Below are positions 32,175 to 41,699 of a stretch of 64,000 bases of DNA, piece after piece. The notes under the pieces were generated by a model. That model did no database searches. It worked only from the letters and a program-made list of their open reading frames with translations, and was not told the DNA's origin. The position numbers and the translations under genes are program-made. Each line of letters opens with the position of its first letter. Positions within the stretch are counted from its first letter, which is position 1. The stretch comes from G963663525 sp963663525 (GTDB taxonomy: Bacteria > Myxococcota_A > SURF-8 > G963663525): positions 1,178,001-1,242,000 of the forward strand of contig CAXXHC010000001.1 in NCBI GenBank assembly GCA_963663525.2, written 5' to 3'.

Positions 32175-33650
32175 TCAGGGCTCGGGAAATGTCTTGTTTT
32201 CTTGTTTGCGGATGATTTGGCTCAACGTATCGAGAAACGCATCTGTTTCCGCTTTTTCCGCATCATTCAAACGACTTGAAGCATCCAACGCGAAACAATG
32301 ATCGTTGATTTTGTAGTACCATTTGGCATTCGGTCCACAATAGAAGAAATTCATTTTCAGCGTTTTACCCGAAGAAAGCTCCAACGTGCATGTCTTGTCG
32401 GAGGTGATCGCGGCTTTCCAGTCGGCGACAGGGAATGCCTTGTCCATCGCTTCAAAAGCGGAGATCACTTTTTTTGCCTTTTTTACACGATACACCGGAC
32501 TGTGCTCGGGATATATCAGCTCCCCTCGTAACGGTTTTGGCTTGTTCGGGTCGAGCATATCCAGGATGGGGAAAGCAAGAATTTCGGCGATCGTTCGATT
32601 GCCACGAGCGGACCAATGATGGTCGAATCTCAACCGCTCCGCGCCTTGCCATTTTTCGTCCAGATACGCGGCATACCAGGAAACTTTCGGATGGTGGGTA
32701 ATCCATTCCCCGAACTCGTACGGAGACGCATCAAACACCACGAGGAGTTTCTCGGCAGGTATCACGGAAATCAAACGGTCCAACCGTTTGTAAATGGCAT
32801 CCGCTTTCCGTTCGTCGTACTTTTCTTCCAGAATCAGTTTCCGAAATACTTGAAACAAGGATTCCAGGTTGATCGCTTGAAGAAGACGAACCATCCCGTT
32901 CGTGTGAATCAGATCCAGGCGAACCGAAATGTCGTAATCCTCGAAATCTCCCTGATTTACCAACAGAACGAACAAATCCGCGTCGATCCGATGCTTCGTA
33001 AGTTCCATCAGATTGGGATAGGTTTTCAACGAAAGACCTGGTACGGCGGAATTGTAAACCTGCAATTTGGAGTAGGTTTTCTTTAACAGGTGCTCCAGTT
33101 GCACGGAAGCGGTTTCATCCTGATCGACTCCCACGCCGAAGGTGAAAGAATCCCCGACCAGAGCCACTACCGGATTCGCGTGGTTTTCTTCAGGCAGGGA
33201 ATTATTTCGATACCCGTTGGAATCCGTTCGGCAGTTCCAGCAATTGGGAGAACACCAAGTGATTTCCTTGTTTTCGACGATCGTCCAGACACGTTCGTCA
33301 GTGTGGTAGGTGTAAAGAATTTTAGCAATGCTCGGAATGCAACCATACGCAATCAGGACAATGCCTAAAAATGCACTCGCAACTTTCAGGCGATGATATC
33401 TTACTTTTAAATGCCGGTGTTTCAGCGCACGGTACAGAAAGAAAAGCACGATACAGACAACGGTATACGGAATCAGGAAAACGAGAAAAAAGGCGATCCA
33501 TCCGGTATGTGAGAAAACCAACCCGATAAACTCACCCGTTCCCCAGATAAGCAAAAAAACGGCTAGCGCTTCGAGGATGGGAATGAAAATCTGCATGGAC
33601 TGTTTTCGGGCCTTGGAACGGGCCAAAGACTCTTCCTCCAACGTCGTCAT
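32175..33650 (-). CDS. Membrane-anchored SGNH/GDSL hydrolase
   Basis: 491 aa. Three N-terminal membrane helices (about 20-45, 50-72, 88-110) are followed by a periplasmic SGNH domain. VALVGDSFTFGVGVD (about 165) is block I with the catalytic Ser, NSAVPGLSLKTYPN gives block II, and FDHHWSARGNRT (about 343) supplies the Asp-x2-His pair in the AlgX/AlgJ-like arrangement. Such enzymes acetylate or de-esterify exopolysaccharides. Cys-x4-Cys-x2-Cys in WCSPNCWNCRTD lies at the start of the domain. The C-terminal 100 residues are unassigned. Confidence 0.83.
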   Translation of the reverse strand: MTTLEEESLARSKARKQSMQIFIPILEALAVFLLIWGTGEFIGLVFSHTGWIAFFLVFLIPYTVVCIVLFFLYRALKHRHLKVRYHRLKVASAFLGIVLIAYGCIPSIAKILYTYHTDERVWTIVENKEITWCSPNCWNCRTDSNGYRNNSLPEENHANPVVALVGDSFTFGVGVDQDETASVQLEHLLKKTYSKLQVYNSAVPGLSLKTYPNLMELTKHRIDADLFVLLVNQGDFEDYDISVRLDLIHTNGMVRLLQAINLESLFQVFRKLILEEKYDERKADAIYKRLDRLISVIPAEKLLVVFDASPYEFGEWITHHPKVSWYAAYLDEKWQGAERLRFDHHWSARGNRTIAEILAFPILDMLDPNKPKPLRGELIYPEHSPVYRVKKAKKVISAFEAMDKAFPVADWKAAITSDKTCTLELSSGKTLKMNFFYCGPNAKWYYKINDHCFALDASSRLNDAEKAETDAFLDTLSQIIRKQENKTFPEP

Positions 33651-33956
33651 CCTAAACCTTTTTCACCTTTTCTTTTGGCGACATGGCCATGGGAACCTTT
33701 GAAAGGGTGGAACATTCTTTTACTAATTCATGTTTTTCCATCGATGGCGGGTTGATCCTACGACAGAAAGCAAGATCTCGTCCAAAATCAACAAAGCACG
33801 AATTCGAGCAAAATACCATTGTATTCATGACGAGAGGAAGGGAAAAGGTGCATCACAGGATGCAGCGGGCGGAAATTAAAAAAGTGCGAAACCCTAAGAT
33901 ACACCATGTTTAGGCGTTATGATTTGGCTTTATCGATGGGAACCCCTGGAAATAAG

Positions 33957-34044
33957 GGGTGGCACGGGCGAAGCGACGTGAAACGTTCGCTTGCCCGTGT
34001 ACGAACGAAATCCATGGGCAACCTACGGTTGGCCCATGCCACCC
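33957..34044 (+). repeat. MITE-like family 3, copy 1 (about 88 bp)
   Basis: Terminal inverted repeats GGGTGGCACGGGC and GCCCATGCCACCC (12 of 13 pairs). The interior (CTTGCCCGTGTACGAACG, CCATGGGCAACCT) recurs inverted at 53847-53935. The surrounding 33651-34215 contains no supported gene. Confidence 0.65.
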
Positions 34045-34215
34045 ACCGCCCGGAAGGGAAAAGGCGTGAAATAAAAGCTTCTTGTTCGTTCCTGAAAACT
34101 CCCGCGTCTTTGCGAGGTGCAATCTCGGGGTGAGATGAAATAAACCCCCATTATTTCAATAAGTTACTGGAATAGCGAAGACGTTTGGATCTTTGTTGAT
34201 TTCCGCCCGCCTTAC

Positions 34216-34244
34216 TTGACCCGGCATAGTCCAGCGCATACACT
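34216..34244 (+). promoter_or_regulatory. Probable sigma-70-type promoter of polA
   Basis: TTGACC (34216-34221), 17-bp spacer, TACACT (34239-34244). Predicted transcription start is about 34251, leaving a leader of about 20 nt before the ATG. Confidence 0.5.
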
Positions 34245-34271
34245 GCCTCTCGTACAACCCCGGAGGCCACG

Positions 34272-36947
34272 ATGCACGACAAGCCGGAAATTTTTCTCGT
34301 CGATGTGAGCGGATTCATCTTTCGCGCCTATTACGCGATTCGTTCCAACCTGACCAATTCCAAGGGACAGCCCACCAACGCCGTGTTCGGCGTGGCGCAA
34401 ATGCTGACCAAGCTGATCGAGGACGTCTCCCCCCGATACCTGGGGCTCGTCTTCGACGTCTCCCGGCGCTCGTTCCGCACCGAACTGTTTCCCGATTACA
34501 AGGGGCATCGGCCCGACCCGCCGGAGGATCTGGTGCCGCAGTTCGCGCTTATTCAGAAGCTGGCCGAGGCGATGGGCCTGAAAATTCTCGAAAAGGAAAA
34601 CTACGAAGCCGACGACTTGCTGGGAACGCTGGCCCGGCGCTTCAGCGAGGCGGGGCATCCGGTGCGTATCGTCACCAGCGACAAAGACCTGATGCAGCTC
34701 GTCAACGAGCGCGTCACCCTGCTGGACACCTGGAAAAACAAGAGCATCGGCATCGAGGACGTCAAGGAACGCTTCGGGGTGGAACCGGAAAAGGTAATCG
34801 AGGTGCTGGGGTTGGCGGGCGACAGTTCCGACAACGTGCCCGGTGTGCCCGGCGTCGGCGAAAAGACCGCCATCCAGTTGATTCAGGAGTTCGGTTCCAT
34901 CGAAAGCGTATTGTCGCGCATCGACGAGGTGAAAGGGAAAAAACGCAAAGAAAACCTGCAAACTTACGCCGAGCAGGCCCGGTTGTCGAAAACGCTTGTA
35001 ACCATCGATACCGAGGTGGATTTTCCCTTGGAGCCCGAAGACATCGCCTGGAACGGCCCGGCCACGGAGACGCTCGCCGAGTTTTACAAGGAGATGGAAT
35101 TCACGCGGCTGGCCGCCAGCCTGGAAACCACCGAGGCGGCCATGGTGCTGGATCGTGACGCCTATGTGCTCGTGGACGATCGGGCTGCCTTCGACGCCCT
35201 GTTGAAGCGGCTGGGCGAGGTGACGGTCTGCGCCTTCGACACCGAGACGCGCTCGAAAGTGCCCTTCGATGCAGGGCTTTTGGTGGGGGTGTCGTTTAGC
35301 CCGGCGGATGGGGAATCGTACTATCTGCCGGTGGATCACGAAGGCGCGAAACACCTGGAAAAACAAGAGGTTCTGGACGCTTTGCGTCCGTTTTTCGAAG
35401 ATCCCGCAAGAACCTGGATCGCCCAGAACGCCAAGTTCGATATGGAGGTGCTGCGGACCGAGGGCGTCGAGATTCGCGGTCGCATCGACGACTCGATGCT
35501 GCTCAGCTACGTGCTCGATCCTTCCCGGCGCGCTCACGGGCTGGACGCTCTGGCGCTGAGTGTGCTGGGACACACGATGATTTCCTTCGAGGAGGTCTGC
35601 GGAAAAGGCAGAAAACAGATCACGTTCGATAAAGTCGATACAACCACCGCGACCCGCTACGCCGCCGAGGATTCCGACGCCACCTGGCGGATTTTTCACA
35701 AGCTGCGCGAAAGAGTGGAAAAGGAAAACCTTTACGAGTTGTACGAAACGATAGAACGTCCCCTGGTTCCGGTGCTGGCACGTATGGAAGGCTGGGGCGT
35801 GCGGGTGGATCGCGACAAGCTGGAGGAGCTTTCGCGCGATTTCGAAGGACATCTGGAGCGTTTTCAGGAGAAAATCTGGGCCGAGGCGGGCGAGGAGTTC
35901 CTCATCAACTCGCCGCAGCAGTTGCAGCGGATTCTTTTCGACAAGCTCGGCATGAAACCGTTGCGCAAAACCTCCACCGGCTATTCCACCGACCAGTCCG
36001 TGCTGGAAAAACTGGCGCTGTATCACGACTTGCCGCAATTGATCCTCGATTACCGGACGGTGGCCAAGCTGAAATCCACCTACACCGAAGCGCTGGTGCG
36101 GCTGATCCATCCCGATACGGGCCGCATTCACACGAGCTACAACCAGACCGTCGCCATGACCGGGCGGCTGAGTTCTTCCGAGCCCAACCTGCAAAACATT
36201 CCCGTGCGCACCGAGCAGGGACGGATGATCCGGGCGGCCTTCGTGCCCGATCCCGGACACAAGCTGCTTTGTGCGGATTATTCCCAGGTCGAGTTGCGGA
36301 TCATGGCCCATCTGGCTCAAGATCCCCTGTTGCTGGAGTCGTTCCAGAACGGCGAGGACGTGCATTCGCGCACGGCGGCGGAGATTTTCGGCGGCTTGGG
36401 CGGGATCACGCCGGAATTGCGCCGACGGGCCAAGGCGATCAATTTCGGCCTGATGTACGGTAAAACGCCGCATGGATTATCCGAGGAGTTGGGCATCAGC
36501 CGCGCCGAGGCGAAGCGCTTCATCGACGACTATTTCCTGCGTTATCACGGTGTGAAAGCCTGGATGGAACGGCAGCAGGAGCAAGGCCGGGAAGAGGGTG
36601 CGGTATACACGCTGTTCGGCAGGCGCGTGCCGCTGCCGGAGATCCACGCCAAGAACGCCCAGCGGCGAGGATATGCCGAGCGGGTGGCGATCAACGCCCC
36701 GATCCAGGGCACGAGCGCCGACATCATCAAGCGGGCCATGGCGGCCATCGACCGCCGTCTGCACGACGATTTTTCGGACGTGCGGATGATTATGCAGGTG
36801 CACGACGAATTGGTGTTCGAAGTGCCGGAGTCCCGACTCGACGCGACCACGGAAATGGTTCGCGAGTTGATGGAAGGGGCGGCGGCTCTCGACGTACCGT
36901 TGACCGTGGATCTTGGCGTGGGCGACAACTGGGACGAAGCGCACTAA
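34272..36947 (+). CDS. polA: DNA polymerase I
   Basis: 891 aa, full-length. The N-terminal 5'-3' exonuclease (FLVDVSGFIFRAYYAI, SDKDLMQLV, PGVPGVGEKTA) is followed by the 3'-5' proofreading domain, which keeps its acidic residues (CAFDTETRS, NAKFDMEVL, YAAEDSDATW). The polymerase domain shows motif A DYSQVELRIMAH, motif B RRRAKAINFGLMYG and motif C MQVHDELVFEV. All three activities are therefore expected, as in E. coli. A promoter is visible at 34216. Its TAA stop at 36945-36947 is formed by the target TA and first base of MITE copy E, yet the C-terminus appears complete. Confidence 0.97.
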   Translation: MHDKPEIFLVDVSGFIFRAYYAIRSNLTNSKGQPTNAVFGVAQMLTKLIEDVSPRYLGLVFDVSRRSFRTELFPDYKGHRPDPPEDLVPQFALIQKLAEAMGLKILEKENYEADDLLGTLARRFSEAGHPVRIVTSDKDLMQLVNERVTLLDTWKNKSIGIEDVKERFGVEPEKVIEVLGLAGDSSDNVPGVPGVGEKTAIQLIQEFGSIESVLSRIDEVKGKKRKENLQTYAEQARLSKTLVTIDTEVDFPLEPEDIAWNGPATETLAEFYKEMEFTRLAASLETTEAAMVLDRDAYVLVDDRAAFDALLKRLGEVTVCAFDTETRSKVPFDAGLLVGVSFSPADGESYYLPVDHEGAKHLEKQEVLDALRPFFEDPARTWIAQNAKFDMEVLRTEGVEIRGRIDDSMLLSYVLDPSRRAHGLDALALSVLGHTMISFEEVCGKGRKQITFDKVDTTTATRYAAEDSDATWRIFHKLRERVEKENLYELYETIERPLVPVLARMEGWGVRVDRDKLEELSRDFEGHLERFQEKIWAEAGEEFLINSPQQLQRILFDKLGMKPLRKTSTGYSTDQSVLEKLALYHDLPQLILDYRTVAKLKSTYTEALVRLIHPDTGRIHTSYNQTVAMTGRLSSSEPNLQNIPVRTEQGRMIRAAFVPDPGHKLLCADYSQVELRIMAHLAQDPLLLESFQNGEDVHSRTAAEIFGGLGGITPELRRRAKAINFGLMYGKTPHGLSEELGISRAEAKRFIDDYFLRYHGVKAWMERQQEQGREEGAVYTLFGRRVPLPEIHAKNAQRRGYAERVAINAPIQGTSADIIKRAMAAIDRRLHDDFSDVRMIMQVHDELVFEVPESRLDATTEMVRELMEGAAALDVPLTVDLGVGDNWDEAH

Positions 36948-37122
36948 CCCGCATTAGTCATGAAGAATCTACTGCGACTTGAAAATCCTCGATCTTTCAC
37001 TCGTTTCCCGATTTTCATCCTCGACAGACTGTAAAGTATGCCTGCGGGTGAAAATCGGTCCAACTTCATGAAATATCTTCGGTTTTCTGCGTCTCGCTAC
37101 GATCCTCATGAATAATGCGGGC
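36947..37122 (-). repeat. MITE-like repeat family 1, copy E (176 bp)
   Basis: TA-flanked (36945-36946, 37123-37124). Ends are ACCCGCATTAGTCATGA and TCATGAATAATGCGGGC, interior identical in layout to the other copies, inverted relative to copy D. Its first base completes the polA stop codon. Confidence 0.9.
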
Positions 37123-37229
37123 TAACCTGAAAATTGTTTGGTGATATTGGCACGTTGGTGGTATGACTCCGTGGAATGCCATCATTCAAGTTCCATTTTA
37201 TTTACGTAGTCATCCGAGTGTAAAAAGCT

Positions 37230-37883
37230 ATGAATACTTACGAGTTGCCATCGTTTTTACGGAAAATCCTGCGCTATCGTCGGCGTTCCCGTGCCGACTT
37301 CATGCTTTCCAAAGTCAACACCCGACCCGGCATGAACATCATCGACGTCGGTTGCGGCATCGATGGCCGCTCGTTCGACGATTACGTGCCCCGCGATTGG
37401 CGAATTACCGGCGTGGACATCCACACCGAGGACGAAATCCACCACAATCATCCCAACTTTCGTTTCTTTCACTGCGATGCGCGGAACCTGGAGCAGTTCG
37501 AGGACGGCCACTTCGACCTCGCGGTGTCCATCGGGATGCTGGAGCACATCGCCGACGACGACACCTATCGGGCCATCGCTTCGGAAATTCAGCGCGTGGC
37601 CAGGCAGTATTGCGTCGTCGTTCCTTATAAATACTGCTGGATCGAACCCCATTACGGCGTGCCGTTTTTTCCCCTTTGGCCCCGTTCGTGGCAGCTTGGC
37701 CTGATAAAGGCCCTCAATCTCAGCGGACAACGGGAACTCATCAAGCAGCGGCCCTCGTTTTTCGATAAAAACTACCGCTGGCGCTCGAACCGGGAATACC
37801 TCGCAACCTTTTCCGGTGCCGAGATTCACCTGCTGCCGACGCTGGAGTGCATCGCCATCATCAAAAAAGCCCCGCTTCCCTGA
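37230..37883 (+). CDS. Class I SAM-dependent methyltransferase
   Basis: 217 aa. Motif I is NIIDVGCGIDGRS (about 36-48), followed by the acidic ribose-binding VDIHTED (about 65) and DARNLEQFEDGHFDLAVSIGMLEHI (84-108), as in Methyltransf_11 enzymes. The C-terminal half has an aromatic-rich region (YKYCWIEPHYGVPFFPLWP) seen in methyltransferases of lipid or saccharide substrates. The substrate is unknown. No signal peptide. It is a monocistronic-looking gene between copy E and the CoA-binding protein gene. Confidence 0.85.
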   Translation: MNTYELPSFLRKILRYRRRSRADFMLSKVNTRPGMNIIDVGCGIDGRSFDDYVPRDWRITGVDIHTEDEIHHNHPNFRFFHCDARNLEQFEDGHFDLAVSIGMLEHIADDDTYRAIASEIQRVARQYCVVVPYKYCWIEPHYGVPFFPLWPRSWQLGLIKALNLSGQRELIKQRPSFFDKNYRWRSNREYLATFSGAEIHLLPTLECIAIIKKAPLP

Positions 37884-38022
37884 TCCCCGGTTTCCGGTCG
37901 TTTTCCCGTTTGTCGTGTCTTTGCCGAAAGGATGCGTCTTTTCGGTTTGATTGCACGAAATCAATGCTTATTTTATAATTCATCGGGTGCATTGAAAACC
38001 GCGCGAACCCTGGGAGGCCACG

Positions 38023-38463
38023 ATGACCGACAACGTAACCTGCGAATTTCCCGACTCGAACCCGCTGGACGACGAGGTGCGCACGCTCTTGGAAAGTGCG
38101 AAAACCATTGCCGTGGTGGGACTTTCCGGCAAGCCGGATCGCGACAGCTACAAGGTGGCCGACTATTTGCTGCAACACGGCTACACGGTGATTCCGGTCA
38201 ATCCGGGACTGGACGAAGTGCTGGGACAGAAAAGTTACCCGGACCTGCGCTCGATTCCCCAACCGGTGGATATCGTGGACATTTTCCGAAAGGTCGAGTT
38301 CATTCCCGGATTGGTGGACGAAGCCATCGACACCGGGGCGAACGCCGTCTGGATGCAATTGGGACTGGCTTCGAACGCCGCCGCCCAGAAAGCCCGCGAT
38401 GCCGGGTTGAAGGTGGTGCAGTCGAAATGCATCAAGGTCGAGCATAAAAAACTGATGGCCTGA
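38023..38463 (+). CDS. CoA-binding (YccU-like, Rossmann) domain protein
   Basis: 146 aa, a single CoA-binding domain. TIAVVGLSGKPDRDSYKVA (about 27-45) is the nucleotide-binding Gly loop, HGYTVIPVNP and KSYPDLRSIP follow, and VQSKCIKVEHK is the family-typical C-terminus. Homologues bind CoA, but the role is unclear. GGGAGG ribosome site 6 bp before the ATG. The next gene starts 4 bp after the stop, so the two are an operon. Confidence 0.88.
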   Translation: MTDNVTCEFPDSNPLDDEVRTLLESAKTIAVVGLSGKPDRDSYKVADYLLQHGYTVIPVNPGLDEVLGQKSYPDLRSIPQPVDIVDIFRKVEFIPGLVDEAIDTGANAVWMQLGLASNAAAQKARDAGLKVVQSKCIKVEHKKLMA

Positions 38464-38467
38464 ATCC

Positions 38468-39142
38468 ATGGCCGACACGGATTCCAGAAGCGGTGCGACG
38501 TATTCCAGCCCCGCCATTCTCGACTATCTCGACCATTTGCACGCACCGCATACTCCCGCCATGCTGGAGGCGCTCGAAACCATCGAGGTCCATGACCTTC
38601 CGCCGATTCAGATTTCCCCCACCGAGGGAAAAATTCTCGCCGTGTTGGCCCGCTTGGTGAATGCGGGGAAAGTCGTGGAAATCGGTACGCTTTCGGGCTA
38701 TTCGGCGCTTTGGCTGTTGGAAGGGATGAAAGAAAACGGAACGCTGTGGACGGTGGAATACAACGCTCGGCACGCCGACATCGCCCGCAACGTGTTCCGA
38801 AAAGCCGGGTGTAGCGATCGAGTCACATTGCTGGAGGGTTCCGCACTGGATCGTCTGACCGACCTCGAAGCCCACGCACCGTTCGACCTCGTGTTCATCG
38901 ACGGCGACAAGGAGCGATACGATGTCTACGTGCGCTGGGCTTTGAACCACGTGCGTCCCGGCGGACTGGTGATCGCCGATAATGCCTATCTTTTCGGCTA
39001 TTTGCAAGGCAGGGAGCCGGACGAGAAGTGGAACCTCGAAGCCATCGAAGCCATGCGCCGCGCCCATGAGACGCTTGCGAGAGAAAGCGAATCGGTCTGC
39101 TTGCCGACCCCCGACGGCCTCGTTCTCGGAATGAAGCGGTAG
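38468..39142 (+). CDS. O-methyltransferase (catechol/caffeoyl-CoA type)
   Basis: 224 aa. KVVEIGTLSGYSALWLLEGM (about 67-86) is motif I, TVEYNARHADIAR binds the ribose, and LVFIDGDKERYDVYVRWALN with IADNAYLFG carries the metal-binding Asp and Asn positions of Mg-dependent O-methyltransferases. The substrate is an unknown hydroxyl compound. It is coupled to the CoA-binding protein gene and probably co-transcribed. Confidence 0.88.
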   Translation: MADTDSRSGATYSSPAILDYLDHLHAPHTPAMLEALETIEVHDLPPIQISPTEGKILAVLARLVNAGKVVEIGTLSGYSALWLLEGMKENGTLWTVEYNARHADIARNVFRKAGCSDRVTLLEGSALDRLTDLEAHAPFDLVFIDGDKERYDVYVRWALNHVRPGGLVIADNAYLFGYLQGREPDEKWNLEAIEAMRRAHETLARESESVCLPTPDGLVLGMKR

Positions 39143-39171
39143 GGGCAATTTCCGACTTTGAATGGATGCCG

Positions 39172-40737
39172 CTACGGCGGGTATGAGTATCCTTGGGGAC
39201 GATGGTTTTTTTTGTCTTCGGCTTCCTGCAATCCGGCAAATGGCGGATACGATTCTCCCGCACCTCGTCGCACCTGACCCGCCGGACGTACCCGAATGGC
39301 CGAAACGCCTTCTACCGGGCAGTTGCGCTCGCATTGACCGCATCCGTTGCAGCGGGTCTCATTGACGACGGGACATCGGTCTCCTCGCTCGTTTTCTTCC
39401 CAGTCGATTGCGCCGAAGGGGCAGTGCTCGTCGCAAACCAGACACACTCGCCCCCGCTCATAGACCACACAACGACTCGGATCGAGCACGGCGTTTCCCA
39501 TTCGGGCGGAGATTTTTTCGGGCAGGCTCAGCGAACGAATGGCGTCGGTGGGGCAGATCTGGCCGCATCCGTTGCAGTTCCGGTTGCAGGCTCCCAGGCG
39601 CGGCACCGCAATCGGCGTCATAAAACCCGCCGCACCGGCTTCGAGCAACGCCGGTTGAAGGCATCCGGTCGGACAGGCTTTGATGCACTGACCGCAGCGC
39701 ACGCAAGTGGCCAGAAAATCGTCCTCGGGGATCGCTCCAGGAGGGCGCAAGGTGGCGTCATTCGTCAATCTTCTCGCAGGGTTGAGCGCCAGCCAGCCGG
39801 CGGTCAGGGAACCGCCGCCAATCCACCCCAAAGCCTGCCGTCGGGAAAGGTCCGTGCTTGGAGCAAGTCCCTTTGGGGAGAGAGAAGGGGAAAAGGACGT
39901 GACCTTTTTATGGCAATCCGACACGCAGCGTCCGCATTGGATGCATTCGCCGCTGTCGTAGCGGAAAACATCTTTCGGATCGATCGCGCCGGTTTCGCAG
40001 GTTCGAAAGCATTTGCCGTCTTTGTCGCAGCCGTTCTCTACCCGGCGTCGGAACAAAGCGTTGCGGGAGAAAAGGGCCAGAAGAGCTCCCAGCGGGCAAA
40101 GGTGGCGGCACCAGAAACGCCGTTGATATCGTCCCAATCCCAGCAGAAAAGCGAAAAAAAGCAGCGAAAACAATCCCAGAAATCCGAACGTCGAGAGGTC
40201 GAACTGCGTTCTTGCAAGATGCATCCAGCCCAGCCACTCGAACACCGGACGCAGCGCCTCCAGGCCGAGGTTCACTATGGCGGAGAACAACGGCCAGACA
40301 CCCAACGCGAGGATACGGGTCATCCAGCTTATCGGATCGAACAGGTAGGCCAGCGCTTCTCCGAACACCGCCGCCGCAAGGATCATCGCCAGCAATCCGT
40401 ACTTCACATAGCGAAGGCGGCGGGCCGAATTGGGCCATACCCTTCGGCGATTGCGCCCATACAACAAGTCGTCGCCCACTTCCAGGCAGGTGCCCATCGG
40501 GCACATCCAGCCGCAGAAAAATCTTCCCAGCAGCAGCGACAACCCCAACACCACGGCCCCATATCCCAGCGCGGGAATCCAGGTTCGGGAAGCCAAGGCG
40601 GCCTGGATGGACAGCAGGGGGTCGATCCTCAAAAAGGCGTCGTGAACCTCGACCGGCGAAGGAGGCCAGCGGGTCAGCGCGATCAGCGCAATGAACAAGG
40701 CCAACAGGAAGATTTGAACGCCACGCCGCAGACTCAT
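39172..40737 (-). CDS. Membrane polyferredoxin (NapH/MauN-like), many [4Fe-4S] sites
   Basis: 521 aa. Five or so N-terminal helices contain the NapH/NosR signatures FCGWMCPMG and CRHLCPLGALL. A C-terminal series of ferredoxin motifs follows: CIQCGRCVSDC, CVRCGQCIKACP, CNRNCNGCGQICP, CLVCDEHCP and CNGCGQCERNCP. Electrons would pass between a membrane quinone pool and a periplasmic or cytosolic partner. The ATG overlaps the stop of the DUF362 gene by 4 nt, so the two proteins probably work together. The terminal part after the last cluster is short and basic. Confidence 0.87.
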   Translation of the reverse strand: MSLRRGVQIFLLALFIALIALTRWPPSPVEVHDAFLRIDPLLSIQAALASRTWIPALGYGAVVLGLSLLLGRFFCGWMCPMGTCLEVGDDLLYGRNRRRVWPNSARRLRYVKYGLLAMILAAAVFGEALAYLFDPISWMTRILALGVWPLFSAIVNLGLEALRPVFEWLGWMHLARTQFDLSTFGFLGLFSLLFFAFLLGLGRYQRRFWCRHLCPLGALLALFSRNALFRRRVENGCDKDGKCFRTCETGAIDPKDVFRYDSGECIQCGRCVSDCHKKVTSFSPSLSPKGLAPSTDLSRRQALGWIGGGSLTAGWLALNPARRLTNDATLRPPGAIPEDDFLATCVRCGQCIKACPTGCLQPALLEAGAAGFMTPIAVPRLGACNRNCNGCGQICPTDAIRSLSLPEKISARMGNAVLDPSRCVVYERGRVCLVCDEHCPFGAIDWEENERGDRCPVVNETRCNGCGQCERNCPVEGVSAIRVRPAGQVRRGAGESYPPFAGLQEAEDKKNHRPQGYSYPP

Positions 40738-41699
40738 ATGATTTGCTTTTGAACGGTGAGTTTTTCCAGGTCGATGGTTCCGACGCCTCGCTTGGCGGCA
40801 TCGACCAGATAGTTGATATCCGTAGGTTTATAGCCTTTTCCGCCAAACGGCGCGAGGGTCAGGCCATAGGCATCCAGCGCAACCGGGTCCGTTCCGGCGA
40901 CCACCGTATTCAGGGCTTGAATCTCTCCCGGTCCTCCCGGACCGCCTGTAACGAGGGCGCGGGTGGCATCGAGCAGCGTAAGTTTCGGGCGCACGAACGT
41001 GGCGATATCGGCAATCGCCGTATTCAGGTCGTGCGAGAAGTGCCAGGTCTTGCGATTTTCAACGATCCCCATCCAGTTTTTCATGCCGAAAGAGACTTTG
41101 GCGGAACCATGGGATTTGGCCACCGGCATGTTGATGATGCAGTCCGATTCGAGAATATCTCTTGCGATGGGCACCTGGTAAAGTGTTTTCGCATTCGGAA
41201 TGGTAACTTCTGAATAATACTTGGCGCTTTGAATCGTATAGACAAACGTGTCATCCAGCCCCGCCATGATTTTCTTGATGCCGCAGACATCCAGTACGAT
41301 ATCGGCTTTGTTGCATGGATAATCGTAGATCAGCACACGCTTGGCTCCGGCGTTCAGCGCCAGTTCCGCCATGGCGCGCACGACGCGGGGATCGGTCGTG
41401 GTGGCGGCTTCCGGAGCGTTTCCGAATCCCATGTTCGGTTTCAGCGTCACGATGTCGCCCTTGCCGACGAAACGTCCCATTCCACCCAGCGCCTCGACGG
41501 CTGCCCGGACGTTCTGGGCCGGATCTCTTCCGGTAACCACGGATAGATCCGGTCGGATAGCCTGAACTGCAGAGGGGATCGCGGCTTTGCCTCCGGTCTG
41601 GGCCGCATTCGACCCGTTCGCTTTCAGCAAAAAGGGGCATCCGACAAGCAGTCCGCCGGTCGCCATGCCGACAATCGCTTCACGACGTGTGAGTTTCAT
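40734..41699 (-). CDS. DUF362 protein with Tat signal, possible lipoprotein
   Basis: 321 aa. The start at 41699 is chosen because GGAGG lies 8 bp upstream and it gives a Tat leader (LTRREAIVG) ending in LLVGC, which could also be a lipobox. The DUF362 core contains TLKPNMGFGNAPEAATTTDP and CIINMPVAKSHG. DUF362 proteins are often encoded with ferredoxins and are thought to be iron-sulphur or metal-associated, function unproven. Export in folded form (Tat) fits a cofactor-bearing protein. Its stop overlaps the start of the polyferredoxin gene (ATGA at 40734-40737). Confidence 0.85.
   Translation of the reverse strand: MKLTRREAIVGMATGGLLVGCPFLLKANGSNAAQTGGKAAIPSAVQAIRPDLSVVTGRDPAQNVRAAVEALGGMGRFVGKGDIVTLKPNMGFGNAPEAATTTDPRVVRAMAELALNAGAKRVLIYDYPCNKADIVLDVCGIKKIMAGLDDTFVYTIQSAKYYSEVTIPNAKTLYQVPIARDILESDCIINMPVAKSHGSAKVSFGMKNWMGIVENRKTWHFSHDLNTAIADIATFVRPKLTLLDATRALVTGGPGGPGEIQALNTVVAGTDPVALDAYGLTLAPFGGKGYKPTDINYLVDAAKRGVGTIDLEKLTVQKQII

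Noticed and set aside
34212..36473. 753-codon open frame antisense to polA
   Set aside because: A long antisense frame is expected opposite a G+C-biased gene of strong codon bias; polA motifs are unambiguous.
39193..40752. 519-codon frame antisense to the polyferredoxin gene
   Set aside because: The polyferredoxin with multiple CX2CX2C motifs is the real gene; the antisense product is repetitive and basic without domain signals.
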